A model generated the notes under the pieces. The model saw only the letters and a list, made by a program, of their open reading frames with translations, had not been told where the DNA came from and made no database searches. A stretch of 64,000 nucleotides of DNA from Ruegeria sp. ANG-R (GTDB taxonomy: Bacteria > Pseudomonadota > Alphaproteobacteria > Rhodobacterales > Rhodobacteraceae): NCBI RefSeq assembly GCF_000813985.1, contig NZ_JWLJ01000002.1:62001-126000 (forward strand), given 5' to 3'. Within the stretch, counting starts at the first letter, position 1. The number at the start of each line of letters is the position of its first letter. Of this stretch, positions 1 to 8,706 are shown piece by piece. The translations under genes and the position numbers were made by a program.

Positions 1-599
1 CCAAAGCGCAGCCGGTTGTCGAAGTCCCCGCCGAATGGCGCGTCCATCGTGTTGGTCAGCGGCGACCAGAACTGGTCCAGCAGATGCCCGTAGGCCTGCA
101 ACTCGATCCCGTCCAATCCGGCGGCTTGCATGCGTTCAGCCGCATCGGCATAGTCGGTCACGATCCGCTCGATATCGAAGTCTTCCATTTTCTTCGGAAA
201 GGCCCGATGTGCCGGTTCGCGATAATGCGAGGGCGACAAAGAGGGCAACCAGTCACCTTTGTTCCAACCTGTACGCCGCCCGAGATGGGTCAGCTGGATC
301 ATCACCGCGCAGTCATGGGTGTGGCAGGCGTCGGTCAGTTCGCCCATCCAGCGCACGACCTCATCCTTGTAGGCGAGGATATTGTTGAACACCGGCGGAC
401 TGTCACGGCTGACGGTGGCCGAACCCGCAGTCATTGTCATCGCAACGCCCGCTTTTGCACGCATTTCGTGATAGGCGCGATAGCGTTCTTTGGGCATTCC
501 GTCTTCTGGGTAGGCGGGCTCATGACTGGTGGTCATGATCCTGTTTTTCAGGGCCAGGTGCTTCAGTTGATAGGGTTGCAACAGGGCGTCGCGGCTCAT
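1..599 (-). CDS. Old-yellow-enzyme-type flavin oxidoreductase (N-methylproline/stachydrine demethylase-like), partial
   Basis: The reverse strand is open from an ATG at 599 to the window edge, giving about 199 N-terminal residues of a TIM-barrel FMN enzyme of the NADH:flavin oxidoreductase family. The start (MSRDALLQPYQL, then LKNRIMTTSHEPAYPEDGM) and the later VMIQLTHLGRR and AGLDGIELQAYGHLLDQF segments resemble the trimethylamine-dehydrogenase/stachydrine-demethylase branch, where the family normally also carries C-terminal Fe-S and FAD/NAD parts. Those parts lie outside the window. From family knowledge, such enzymes oxidatively remove N-methyl groups from betaine-derived compounds in the cytoplasm. 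The gene overlaps the upstream XRE-cupin regulator by 4 bp (ATGA), so the two are probably co-transcribed. The exact substrate is inferred from memory of homologues. Confidence 0.8.
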   Translation of the reverse strand, partial: MSRDALLQPYQLKHLALKNRIMTTSHEPAYPEDGMPKERYRAYHEMRAKAGVAMTMTAGSATVSRDSPPVFNNILAYKDEVVRWMGELTDACHTHDCAVMIQLTHLGRRTGWNKGDWLPSLSPSHYREPAHRAFPKKMEDFDIERIVTDYADAAERMQAAGLDGIELQAYGHLLDQFWSPLTNTMDAPFGGDFDNRLRF

Positions 600-1258
600 G
601 GCGAGGTTTCCCGGTCAGACGCCTGAGGTGCAACGACATCCTTGGGAATGACGACCGGTGAGACCGCCCAGATCAGCCGGCACACTTGATCCGTCCGATT
701 GCGGGCATGATGCGGGATGCGCGCGTCAAAGCTGTAGCTGTCACCAGTGCGCAGGGTGATGAACTCATCCCCGATCTGCATTTCCAGCTCGCCCTCCAGA
801 ACCAGCCCGTGCTCTTCGCCTTCGTGCTTTTGCAAGGGATCTTCGGGGCGTTCAGAGTGCGGCGCATAGACCGCCATGCCCATATAAAACTGCCCGCCGA
901 TCGAGCTGGACAGCAGGTGATCGGTATAGCCCAGCTCAGCCGCGTCCTGTCCGTAGAGCGTATTGAGTGCACGACGGTTTTGGGCGCGCACAACAAAGGC
1001 TTGTTCCATTGGGCCGGCCCCGGCCCGGCGGGCAAAGAACCAATCCGGCGTGACGCTGAGCGCGCTGGCGATGGCCTGCAATACATCGACCGAAGGCTTG
1101 GAGACCCCGCGCTCGATCGCCGACACGTGGCTGAGCGAGATACCCGCCTCTTCGCTCAGCTGTTTGAGCGTGAGCTGGCGGGCTTTGCGCAGCTGCCGAA
1201 CCTCACTGCCCAGCGAGGATATTGCGGATGGCAAAGCGACGACGTTGTCAGATGGCAT
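596..1258 (-). CDS. XRE-family transcriptional regulator with C-terminal cupin domain
   Basis: A 220-residue protein. A helix-turn-helix of the XRE/Cro type occupies about residues 14-70 (LRKARQLTLKQLSEEAGIS, then SHVSAIERG). A cupin_2 fold follows at about 120-200 (HEGEEHGLVLEGELEMQIG; later GDSYSFDARIPHHARN). This architecture is typical of small-molecule-responsive regulators of amine, amino-acid and betaine catabolism. An in-frame TTG at 1300 would add 14 residues, but the ATG at 1258 has a GGAGA Shine-Dalgarno a few bases upstream and gives a normal N-terminus, so I use it. The gene ends in an ATGA overlap with the flavin oxidoreductase and is divergent from the CocE-type hydrolase. The shared 5' region contains an inverted repeat that could be its operator. 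Confidence 0.85.
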   Translation of the reverse strand: MPSDNVVALPSAISSLGSEVRQLRKARQLTLKQLSEEAGISLSHVSAIERGVSKPSVDVLQAIASALSVTPDWFFARRAGAGPMEQAFVVRAQNRRALNTLYGQDAAELGYTDHLLSSSIGGQFYMGMAVYAPHSERPEDPLQKHEGEEHGLVLEGELEMQIGDEFITLRTGDSYSFDARIPHHARNRTDQVCRLIWAVSPVVIPKDVVAPQASDRETSP

Positions 1259-1315
1259 ACGGCTCTCCGAAAAATGACTTGAGCGGCTAAACTCTGTCAA
1301 AATTGAAATCAGACT

Positions 1316-1336
1316 AGAATTTTAAAGTCAAATTCT
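1316..1336. promoter_or_regulatory. Inverted repeat, possible operator between divergent genes
   Basis: AGAATTT (1316-1322) and AAATTCT (1330-1336) form perfect 7-bp arms around a 7-bp spacer in an AT-rich intergenic stretch. The site lies 58 bp upstream of the XRE-cupin start and 89 bp upstream of the hydrolase ATG. Binding by the adjacent regulator is inference. Confidence 0.4.
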
Positions 1337-1424
1337 ATTTTAGATCGAATACAGCATACCTATTGCAAGTTCGATCTGGATTTGCAGAACTGGGGTGAAC
1401 ACTAAACGCACGCAGCGGATCATT

Positions 1425-3389
1425 ATGGCAGATCAGATCGACTATCCTTTCGACGTGTCAGAGACGGATCATCTGTGGATCGAAATGCCCGACGGCGTGC
1501 GCCTGGCCGCGCGGTTGTGGCGCCCGGTGGCGCAACATCCGGTTCCAGCCATTCTGGAATACATTCCCTATCGCAAAACCGACATGGTCCGCGCGCGGGA
1601 TGAGCGGAACCATCCCTATTTTGCTGCCCACGGCTATGCCTGCATCCGGGTCGATATGCGGGGATCGGGGGACAGCGAGGGGCACATGTCGGATATGTAC
1701 GCACCGGCAGAGCTGGACGATGCACGACAGGTTATCGAATGGCTAGCTGCACAACCCTGGTGCAATGGTCGGGTCGGGATGTTCGGTACATCCTGGGGCG
1801 GTACCGCATCTCTTCAGGCAAGTGCCAATGCGCCTGTACCCTTGAAAGCCACAATCGCCGTCTGCGCCACGCATGACAGATTTGAGGATGATATCCACTA
1901 TATGGGCGGTTGCGTTCTTTCGGATACGTTCGAATGGGGAGCAACGCTGCCCTCTATCCTGGCATCTCCACCGTCGTTGAATGTCGGGCCGGATTGGAAA
2001 TCGCTTTGGAAAGAGCGGATCGACACCCTGACATTTCCCTTGGAAAACTGGCTGCGTGAGGAGGGGCGTGGTGACTATTGGCGCCACGGCTCGGTAGTTC
2101 ACACTGCGGATAACCTTTCGGTTCCGATCCTGTCAGTCGGCGGGTGGAGTGATCGCTATTCCAATTCTGTCATGTCTTTGGTTGATGCGCGCCCCGATCT
2201 GGTCTGGGGAATCGTTGGTCCGTGGGGGCATCATTATCCCGACCACGGTAGCCCCGGGCCTTCCGTCGGCTTTCAAGAGCTGGCGCTGGAGTGGTGGGAT
2301 CATTGGTTGAAATCGGATCAACCCGACACCCCTGAATGGCCGCGCCTGCGAGTCTGGATGCGCGAATTCGATAAACCGAGTAACAGTTTGGCCCAAAGAT
2401 CCGGGAGATGGGCGCAAAGCGGGCCAGCCTCGCAGGAAAGCGCGATGCAAGATTGGGACTTGTCCACGTTGAAATCCAGCGACGGCACTGCGCCATGGCG
2501 GATTCCCGCAGACCCGACCGTTGGGCAAACCGCCGGGGACACAGGGTATTTTGGCCGCCCCGGTGGGCTGCCTCTTGATCAAACCTCAGACGGTGCCCGG
2601 TCATTGGTGTTCGAAACGGCTCCTTTGGCCCAAGACGTCATTATCTATGGTTCGGTTACACTGGCTCTGTACGGTGAGGCTGGCGACAAACCGGGGCAGA
2701 TTATCGCCAGACTTAACGACGTAAATCCAGAAGGGGTCGCTGCACGCGTATGTTACGGCGTTAGAAACCTTTCGCTTGACGAGAATTTAGATCGTGCCCC
2801 CTCAACGATGAAAACAGGCGAATTCAAGGGGAAGATCCGACTTCATTCGACGGCCTATCGCGCGCGCAAGGGACACAGCTTGCGACTGGTTTTGTCTTCA
2901 TCTTACTGGCCTCTCATCCATACGAAGTTCCCGGCCTTGGATATACAGATAAACCACGCAACGCTGTGTTTGCCTATTCTACTCCATGAGCCCGAAGACT
3001 TGTCTGAACCATTGCCCCCGGCACAAGACCTGCCCGTGCAGAAGCGGTATTCCACCCATGCGTCTGACACTTTGTCACGCTGGACACAGACCGCTGGGGA
3101 CAAGATCGAGATGGGCTGGCATCAGCCGCTTCTGAAGACGACCTTTGCCCAGACAGAAACCGTTTTCAGCTATGAAACCAGCATGACGCACAAGCTGGAC
3201 ACTTCAGATGGCGTTGAGACACAGACAAGCGTCCGTCACAGGATGGTTTTCGAACGGCCTGACGGGACTGCGGAGGTTTCGGTCGCTTTGACTGCCTGTA
3301 CCACAGGCGATCACACAAAGACGGATGCCGAGTTAAATGCGACATGGAACAATCAACCCTTCGCAACAAGACAATGGCGTATTTTGTAA
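1425..3389 (+). CDS. CocE/NonD-family serine hydrolase (X-Pro dipeptidyl-peptidase S15-like)
   Basis: A 654-residue alpha/beta hydrolase of the CocE/NonD family. The N-terminal half is the hydrolase core: RVDMRGSGDSEG at about residues 75-86, nucleophile Ser123 in GTSWGG, probable acid Asp243 in GGWSDRY, and probable His269 in GPWGHH. The C-terminal third is the jelly-roll domain typical of S15/CocE enzymes. Family members cleave Xaa-Pro peptides, esters or amides; the substrate here cannot be read from sequence. There is no signal peptide, so it is probably cytoplasmic. A GTG at 1395 would extend it by 10 residues without a convincing ribosome site; the ATG at 1425 fits the family N-terminus better. 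It is divergent from the XRE-cupin/flavin-oxidase pair. A link with proline-betaine breakdown is possible but unproven. Confidence 0.85.
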   Translation: MADQIDYPFDVSETDHLWIEMPDGVRLAARLWRPVAQHPVPAILEYIPYRKTDMVRARDERNHPYFAAHGYACIRVDMRGSGDSEGHMSDMYAPAELDDARQVIEWLAAQPWCNGRVGMFGTSWGGTASLQASANAPVPLKATIAVCATHDRFEDDIHYMGGCVLSDTFEWGATLPSILASPPSLNVGPDWKSLWKERIDTLTFPLENWLREEGRGDYWRHGSVVHTADNLSVPILSVGGWSDRYSNSVMSLVDARPDLVWGIVGPWGHHYPDHGSPGPSVGFQELALEWWDHWLKSDQPDTPEWPRLRVWMREFDKPSNSLAQRSGRWAQSGPASQESAMQDWDLSTLKSSDGTAPWRIPADPTVGQTAGDTGYFGRPGGLPLDQTSDGARSLVFETAPLAQDVIIYGSVTLALYGEAGDKPGQIIARLNDVNPEGVAARVCYGVRNLSLDENLDRAPSTMKTGEFKGKIRLHSTAYRARKGHSLRLVLSSSYWPLIHTKFPALDIQINHATLCLPILLHEPEDLSEPLPPAQDLPVQKRYSTHASDTLSRWTQTAGDKIEMGWHQPLLKTTFAQTETVFSYETSMTHKLDTSDGVETQTSVRHRMVFERPDGTAEVSVALTACTTGDHTKTDAELNATWNNQPFATRQWRIL

Positions 3390-3417
3390 CGATTCGTTGG
3401 TCGATTCATTGTCGGAT

Positions 3418-3633
3418 TTAGCGCTTCTGCTTTGTCGGATCTGAATTAATGTGGGTTATCGACCTGTGATCCATCGGGATGATGTTTTCGGGCGCTGGCG
3501 GTCGATAGCACAGTGCACTGTGGGACGTTTGCGTTGTAGTGTCTCCTCAATTGCGCAATCAGAATTTGGACTTCGCGTAGGCTATAGAAAGTTTCACCGT
3601 TGAGCAGTTCATCTCTGAACCAGCCATTGAAGC
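3418..3633 (-). pseudogene. IS3-family transposase, C-terminal fragment with frameshift
   Basis: The reverse strand encodes the C-terminus of an IS3-type integrase-core transposase. FNGWFRDELLNGETFYSLRE followed by LRRHYNA is read in one frame. HSALCYRPPAPENIIPMDHR and the end up to the stop at 3418-3420 are read in another, so there is a frameshift at about 3525-3540. The fragment is cut at 3633/3634 by the inverted repeat of the neighbouring Tni-type remnant, and the rest of the IS is not found on the other side. It is a non-functional relic. Confidence 0.75.
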
Positions 3634-3663
3634 TGTCACTGCACTCTAATTAATCAGAATTTT
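3634..3663 (+). repeat. Left terminal inverted repeat of Tni-type remnant
   Basis: Thirty bases beginning TGTCACTG match the reverse complement of 5291-5320 except at four positions, all C/T differences. They lie exactly where the IS3 transposase homology breaks off. Confidence 0.8.
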
Positions 3664-3691
3664 CGGATTCACGGCGTTCTGGGGCGTTTTT

Positions 3692-3704
3692 GTACCCTTA
3701 ATTG
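3692..3704 (+). repeat. Inner end repeat of Tni-type remnant
   Basis: GTACCCTTAATTG is an exact inverted copy of 5204-5216 and resembles part of the outer repeats (CCCTAATTAA). It is probably a second transposase-binding site. Confidence 0.65.
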
Positions 3705-3728
3705 CAATATATCCACAGGTTCCTTGGC

Positions 3729-4687
3729 TTATGGCTTGACCCCACTTGAGCGCTGCCGGATTGCATCGGCGCGCATCAGAAGCGCTTGACGATTTGCGTC
3801 TGCTCCGAGCTCTGAGATGGCCTGACGAACGGCCTGCAAAGCGCTCTCCGGCACTCTCGGGCGGCACAATCCATGTGTTTCGTGGCCGGTTGGATGCCCG
3901 GTTTCGTCCAGTCCAGTAAGCGGTCGATCGAGGTCTTGCGACAATCCACGGATCCGCTTGATCACCTGACGATGTTGAGGAAAGACGCGGCTCAGCTCCC
4001 GGGCCGCCCGGTCGTTTCCTCGCAATATGATGGCGGCATCCAACAAGGGACGGGTCGTGCCGATACCGACCGCCGCAAGCGCAGTAGCCTTTCGCGCTTG
4101 TTCCCGGAGGTGAGCGACCAAAGACGCCCGATCTTCAGCAACGATATGACTTGCAGCGTCAGACTGATCCGGTACAACCGCGCGAGATCGGTCGTGGCGG
4201 CAGCCGTCTTCAGAACTTCCGCGCCGCGCAAAGCGCGAGCATGAAGTCCGCCTGATACATCTTTGACTGGATACTTGGCTGCCAGGGCCTGGCCGCAGAT
4301 TTCGCAGGTCATCAACCATGCTAAGCGCCAATGGCGAAACACCAGATCGGGTGATTTCGCAACATACCCCGGACAATATTGGAAGTCATGTCGGGACACG
4401 TATTGCACGTCATGATGCATTGTATCCGGGAATCGCGGAACCGCCCCGCATAGCATGGCCCAGTTCGCCGTCCGCAGGTCGCTTGCGCATTCCGGCTCCC
4501 CGCCCTGCCCCAAACCCAGATAGCCACAAAGCTCTTCAACCGAACAATGATTGACCTTCGCCAAGCGACCCATCCAGCTCGACAGAAGCTCATCACGCAT
4601 ACGTGGCGTTCGAAACGGTAGCGGTCTGACGGTCACCCGAATGCAGCGGCGGGTTGTCGAGGTATGTTCCAGGCATGTTTCGTCCAA
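3729..4687 (-). pseudogene. tniQ: TniQ-family transposition protein, frameshifted
   Basis: The upstream frame starts at 4687 and encodes PLPFRTPRMRDELLSSWMGR, then the cysteine-containing TniQ segment YCPGYVAKSP and SWLMTCEICGQ-like residues (actual: RLAWLMTCEICGQALAAKYP). The reading then moves into a second frame, ending at 3729, that continues the family sequence (REQARKATALAAVGIGTTRP, then LLDAAIILRGNDRAARELSR). The shift lies somewhere in about 4080-4130. TniQ/TnsD proteins direct target choice in Tn402/Tn7-type transposition. It follows the tniB remnant after 8 bp. Without the shift it would be about 320 residues. Confidence 0.75.
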
Positions 4688-4695
4688 ACCGGTTG

Positions 4696-5000
4696 CTAGG
4701 CATGAACCGCTTCGTCCGTGATCCGCTCTTTTCCGGTCTCGATTGCATCGATAGCCAGGGATTTGATCATGACGAACATGCGCGAGGTGACGCCGCCGGT
4801 CACTTTCAGGATCGTCCGAAGCGACGCCACCGTAAGGCCTGAGCGTTGCTCAAGCGCCATCGCCGCGATCAACGTCTGGATCAGGCGAGAGAACCCCACA
4901 TCATCTTCCCATAGCGGCAGGTAGTGTTCGCCCAAACGTCTTGCCAACTGATCGTTGCCGAGGAACCGGAGCATGTTAAGGAAACGGCGTTGCTCAGACG
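4696..5000 (-). pseudogene. tniB: TniB-like ATPase, C-terminal fragment
   Basis: The reading frame encodes SEQRRFLNMLRFLGNDQLAR, then YLPLWEDDVGF and a helical C-terminus ending ETGKERITDEAVHA. This matches the C-terminal part of TniB/TnsC-type AAA ATPases that deliver the transposase to target DNA. The Walker A and B region is missing. A further stretch that normally lies between LGN and DQL also appears deleted. At its 5' side it runs directly into the tniA fragment in a different frame. Confidence 0.6.
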
Positions 5001-5190
5001 CCGATAAAGCGACCATGTGTGGTTTTTCGCCAAGCCCAGTTCCCAAGCGGCCTCTCCGGTTGCCGCGCTTATCGGCTCACCTCTCTTCTCAAGCTCCAGG
5101 ATCGGACGAAGAACCCCTGCACGGTGTTTCGCAAGACGCTCATTTGCCACGCAAATCCCCCGCCCCAATAGGCCGACACTCATCCACAGC
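5001..5190 (-). pseudogene. TniA-like transposase, N-terminal fragment
   Basis: The frame open from 5282 contains MSVGLLGRGICVANERLAKH, then VLRPILELEKRGEPISAATG and a helix-turn-helix ending in SLYRRL. This resembles the N-terminal DNA-binding part of Mu-type TniA transposases. The catalytic DDE core (normally several hundred residues) has been deleted, joining this piece to the tniB remnant. The start is placed near the first family-like residues; the upstream stretch in the same frame is probably transposon-end DNA. Confidence 0.5.
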
Positions 5191-5203
5191 TCCGACGGTA
5201 CAA

Positions 5204-5216
5204 CAATTAAGGGTAC
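5204..5216 (-). repeat. Inner end repeat of Tni-type remnant (right side)
   Basis: An exact inverted copy of 3692-3704, 75 bp inside the right terminal repeat. Confidence 0.65.
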
Positions 5217-5290
5217 GGTATGGTAATTAGCGATAAAATATGAAAATTGAGAGTATAAACCGCCATTGATTTCATAGGACAATTTCAGAC

Positions 5291-5320
5291 AAGATTCTGG
5301 TTAATTAGGGTACAGTGACA
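5291..5320 (-). repeat. Right terminal inverted repeat of Tni-type remnant
   Basis: Its reverse complement begins TGTCACTGTACCC and matches 3634-3663 at 26 of 30 positions. The next bases outward (5321-5357) are unassigned; IS6 homology begins at about 5358. Confidence 0.8.
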
Positions 5321-5357
5321 ATTCTACTGACGCGCTTCTCTAAAAATGGGGGGATTA

Positions 5358-5544
5358 CCATCTCTTCCAGATCACGGTGCGAGACGCCGTATCGAACGTA
5401 GAAAAACACCGCGAAGAGGATAACATCCTTCGGATACTGCGCGCCTTTGAGGAGATCATGAACCGACTTTCGACTTCAAAATTTTGATAGCCACTCACTC
5501 GAAGCAATTATGGACGTCAAATATCAAAAGTTTGCAACAGAGCC
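5358..5544 (-). pseudogene. IS6-family element, 5' end only
   Basis: The minus strand encodes LLKGAQYPKDVILFAVFFYV, then RYGVSHRDLEEMV, the N-terminus of an IS6-type transposase and a near match to the second IS6 copy at 36.4 kb. The outer end GGCTCTGTTGCAAA (reverse complement of 5531-5544) is a typical IS6 terminal repeat. Homology stops at about 5358, near the Tni-type remnant, so only the first fifth of the element survives. Confidence 0.75.
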
Positions 5545-5629
5545 CTGATAGAGAGCAGATTGTTTATCTGTTGCGTATTGCACATTGAAGATCAAGAAGC
5601 TTAACAATGCGGCACTATTCTTATGTAGT

Positions 5630-6943
5630 TCACTCTTCCCGAAACGCCTGATTAACCTGATCCAACAACGGCTTGGACAGATAGCTCAAAACCGTACGAT
5701 CCGACGTGGTCAGATAAGATTCCACGGGCATACCAGGAATAAGTTCCTGATCACCCAGTCTTTCCAACTCTTCGGCCTCTACAGAAACAGTCACCCAATA
5801 GAATGAAAGACCCGTGGCCTCATCAATCGATGTGGATGCCGAGACATCTGCAACAGCCCCGACAAGTTCCGGCGTGGTTCGTTGGTTGAAGGCCGGGAAC
5901 CGAACCTTTGCGGGTTGCCCGATATACACCTGATCAACTGCACTTGGATCAATTCGGGTGCGCAGTACGAAGCCTTCGTTCAAAGGTACGATTTGCAGGA
6001 TCAAACCGCCTGGTGGGACAACGCCACCAATCGTGCTGAACTGCATCTCGTGTATCCGACCACTGTTTGGCGCCCGGATGTCAACCCGGTCAAGCTGCTT
6101 TCTAGTTGTCAGGATTTGTTGCCGAAGCTCCTGAATTGAAGTGGTGGTTTCCCGAAGCTGCGTGACAACTTCCTCCTTGGTCTGGCGCTGCCCTTGGAGG
6201 AGTTCTAGTTCCGTGTCACGGATTGAGTTCTGGATTCGTGCAAGTTCTGATTTATGCTCGGCAATCTGGCCCAGAAGGTCGGCCTCATTTCGCTGAAGTG
6301 ACCGAAGCTGACTGGCACGCGCGAGACCTTTATCGGTCAGTGTTGTCTGCGCTTCGATCTCTTCATTGATGTAGCTGAGCTGGCGTTCCTTGGCTTCGAT
6401 AAGCCCATTCACCCCGATCGTTTGATTCTCAAATTGTCGAACTTTCTCGGCCAGCTGTTCCTTGCGACCATTCTCCAGATCAATGCGCGCCTGAAATATC
6501 TGCTGCTGCCCCGCCTGATGCACATGAACCGCTTCTTCGGCCAGCAAAGGATCAATCTCAGAAAAGGAAATCTCGGTCATTTCCGATTGCTCGGCAATAA
6601 GTCGATCTCTTAACGCCAAAGCCTCTGACAGCCGCGTTCGATAGATCGCCATATTTGCTTTCAGTAGCGTGTCGTCCAACTCGACAAGCACGTCACCTTT
6701 TTCGATCTGATCCCCATCACGGACATGCAGTGCGTGGATGATCCCGCCATCCAGATGCTGAACGGCCTTGGGGCGACCATGAACTTCAACCGATCCCTGC
6801 GCTATGACAGCACCGCTGATTTCGGTGGCGTGGGCCCACCAGGTTCCGCCAGCCAGAAGTGTAACTGCGGCTACCATCCCTAACAGGCCCGGCCAGCGCG
6901 TTGATGTCTTAAGCTTGGGCCCCTGCCCCTGCATCGCAATCAT
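5630..6943 (-). CDS. Type I secretion membrane-fusion protein (HlyD/PrtE family)
   Basis: A 437-residue periplasmic adaptor. It has a short cytoplasmic N-terminus, one membrane helix at about residues 18-38 (LGMVAAVTLLAGGTWWAHA), a lipoyl/barrel-sandwich half (DGGIIHALHVRDGDQIEKGD), a long alpha-helical coiled-coil hairpin at about 100-290, the second lipoyl half, and a C-terminal beta domain ending near SDRTVLSYLSKPLLDQ. The family bridges the inner-membrane ABC exporter to a TolC-type outer-membrane channel. It begins 3 bp after the ABC gene stops and is the last gene of the giant RTX operon. No TolC homologue is present in the window, so that partner must be encoded elsewhere. Confidence 0.92.
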   Translation of the reverse strand: MIAMQGQGPKLKTSTRWPGLLGMVAAVTLLAGGTWWAHATEISGAVIAQGSVEVHGRPKAVQHLDGGIIHALHVRDGDQIEKGDVLVELDDTLLKANMAIYRTRLSEALALRDRLIAEQSEMTEISFSEIDPLLAEEAVHVHQAGQQQIFQARIDLENGRKEQLAEKVRQFENQTIGVNGLIEAKERQLSYINEEIEAQTTLTDKGLARASQLRSLQRNEADLLGQIAEHKSELARIQNSIRDTELELLQGQRQTKEEVVTQLRETTTSIQELRQQILTTRKQLDRVDIRAPNSGRIHEMQFSTIGGVVPPGGLILQIVPLNEGFVLRTRIDPSAVDQVYIGQPAKVRFPAFNQRTTPELVGAVADVSASTSIDEATGLSFYWVTVSVEAEELERLGDQELIPGMPVESYLTTSDRTVLSYLSKPLLDQVNQAFREE

Positions 6944-6946
6944 CGC

Positions 6947-8674
6947 TCATACACCTTCGATCGTTGATGTCGGTCTGCTCCGTGACGGCCGCACCGATTT
7001 CTGCAGAATTTCTTCTTTGTCGCCGAACTCGGCAACGCGACCGGAATGCAGCACCAGCACCTTGTTGACCGCAGAAATTGCACTGGGCCGATGTGCCATA
7101 ACAACGACCGTACTGCCCTGTTCACGAAGCGTGACAATCGCCTGCGACAGAGCATCATCCCCGGCCGCATCCAGATTCGAGTTGGGTTCATCGAGGATCA
7201 CATAGCGCGGCTTTCCAAAGATCGCGCGCGCAAGTCCAATGCGTTGCAACTGCCCGCCGGACAATGGTGCGGTACCGAACCCAAGTTGGGTCGCATAGCC
7301 ATCGGGAAGCTGCAGGATCATCTCGTGCACTCCCGCAATACGAGCCGCCTCAATGACGTCTTCGTCCTGCGCGTCGCCGTCAAAACGCGCAATATTGTCG
7401 CGAATAGTGCCAGACAATAACTCCAGTTTCTGTGGCAAATACCCGATCTGCCGTCCCAGCGCTTCTTCTGACCACTGGTCAAGCGTCGCCTCATCCAGCC
7501 TAACTTCTCCCTGATCCGGAAGCAGCGCGCCGACAAGAATGCGGGCCAACGTGCTTTTGCCCGAGGCACTTGGTCCGATGACGCCGACTGCGTCTCCCGG
7601 CTCCAGTCGGAAACTCACGTTCTCCAGTATCGGCGGTCGATCTGCGCGCCTGTCTCCTGGGAGTTTTGTGACACCTGCCAGTTTCAGATGGCCCGTTGCT
7701 GGAGGCAGGTCGATAATGGGCTTCATCGCGGGCACACTTGCAAAGGCTGTCTTCAAACGCCTATGTGCTTCTCTTGCGCGTACCACATTACGCCACTGGC
7801 CGATCACCTGATCGACGGGCGCCAAAGCGCGTCCTGCAATAATTGAAGTCGCAACGATCATCCCGGCGGAAATCTCCTGCTGTAGCGCAAGATAGCCGCC
7901 CAGACCGAGTAAGGTGGATTGCAACAACATTCGGAACGCTTTTGAGGCCGCTGCAAAACCCTCGGCACGATCGCCACCGACTTGCCCGGTCGCCAATCCA
8001 TCGTGATGCATGTCCGCCCATTTTCCGGCCACACGGCTCGCCATGCCCAGCGGCACAATCGCCTCAGCGTTACGCCGGCTTTGTTCGACGAAGAAACTCT
8101 CAGTGCCGTCCATCTGCATCGCCTTGGCGTGATGGCGGTTTGTTGACCACTGATTTGCCAGCGCAAGAACGAGAACCACGCTCAAACCCGCGACCGTCAA
8201 CCATCCAAGCCAGGCATGGATATAAAAGACGACAGCCAGATAAAGCGGGATCCAGGGCAGATCAAAGAATCCAAGCATGGAAGGGCTGGGAAGAAAACCC
8301 CGTACAACCGCCAGATCGTTCAGCGGTCGCCCCAGCGCTGGCGTCTCTTGCAGAGCTGAGCGCACCCAGATGTCATAGGCCGGTTTCCCCACCATCTGAT
8401 CCAGACGATACGATGCGCGTGACATCAGGCGTGTCCGCAGAAAGTCATAAACGCCGAGGAAGACAAACAGCACCAGCACAATCAGATACAACGCCTGCAA
8501 CGTAGGCACCGAGCCGCTTGCCAATACCCGGTCATAGACCTGCAGCATGAACATCGGACCGGTGAGCATCAGGATGTTCACTGCCGCCGAGAACAGTGCC
8601 ACGGCGATAAAGGTTCGGCGCAGTTTGCGCACGGCACCTTCATATGCGCTTGCTTCCGCGTGAATTGCGTTCAT
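6947..8674 (-). CDS. Type I secretion permease/ATPase (PrtD/HlyB-type ABC transporter)
   Basis: A 575-residue half-transporter. Membrane helices begin at about residue 23 (FIAVALFSAAVNILMLTGPM), with the family-typical GFFDLPWIPLYL motif near 135-146. The ATPase domain has Walker A GPSASGKST at 367-375, signature LSGGQ at 481-485 and Walker B YVILDEP at 491-497. There is no N-terminal C39-like peptidase domain, as in the PrtD group. It should form the inner-membrane motor that exports the protein encoded immediately upstream: the gap to the giant RTX gene is 32 bp, and the fusion protein follows 3 bp downstream. It is clearly related to the second ABC gene at 39.6 kb, sharing the same MLTGP(M/I)FMLQ(V/I)YDRV segment. 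Confidence 0.95.
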   Translation of the reverse strand: MNAIHAEASAYEGAVRKLRRTFIAVALFSAAVNILMLTGPMFMLQVYDRVLASGSVPTLQALYLIVLVLFVFLGVYDFLRTRLMSRASYRLDQMVGKPAYDIWVRSALQETPALGRPLNDLAVVRGFLPSPSMLGFFDLPWIPLYLAVVFYIHAWLGWLTVAGLSVVLVLALANQWSTNRHHAKAMQMDGTESFFVEQSRRNAEAIVPLGMASRVAGKWADMHHDGLATGQVGGDRAEGFAAASKAFRMLLQSTLLGLGGYLALQQEISAGMIVATSIIAGRALAPVDQVIGQWRNVVRAREAHRRLKTAFASVPAMKPIIDLPPATGHLKLAGVTKLPGDRRADRPPILENVSFRLEPGDAVGVIGPSASGKSTLARILVGALLPDQGEVRLDEATLDQWSEEALGRQIGYLPQKLELLSGTIRDNIARFDGDAQDEDVIEAARIAGVHEMILQLPDGYATQLGFGTAPLSGGQLQRIGLARAIFGKPRYVILDEPNSNLDAAGDDALSQAIVTLREQGSTVVVMAHRPSAISAVNKVLVLHSGRVAEFGDKEEILQKSVRPSRSRPTSTIEGV

Positions 8675-8706
8675 TGAGCGATATCTCCGGTATGAAAATC
8701 CATCGC

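Larger units (their letters stand above)
3634..5320 (-). mobile_element. Remnant of a Tn402/Tn5053-like (TniABQ, Mu-type) transposon
   Basis: A 1,687-bp segment is bounded by 30-bp inverted repeats (3634-3663 and 5291-5320) matching at 26 of 30 positions and beginning TGTCACTG, the TGT...ACA end type of the Tn7/Tn402/Mu group. Inner repeats at 3692-3704 and 5204-5216 are exact inverted copies (GTACCCTTAATTG), as expected for multiple transposase-binding sites. Inside, all on the minus strand, lie a tniA 5' piece, a tniB 3' piece and a frameshifted tniQ. Most of tniA and the tniB ATP-binding core are gone, so it cannot move by itself. No 5-bp target duplication is visible: the left flank is an IS3 piece and the right flank leads to an IS6 piece, so the surroundings have been rearranged. 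Confidence 0.75.

Noticed and set aside
3629..5325. A 5-bp target duplication of the Tni-type remnant
   Set aside because: The bases next to the terminal repeats (GAAGC on the left, ATTCT on the right) do not match, and the flanks belong to different IS elements.
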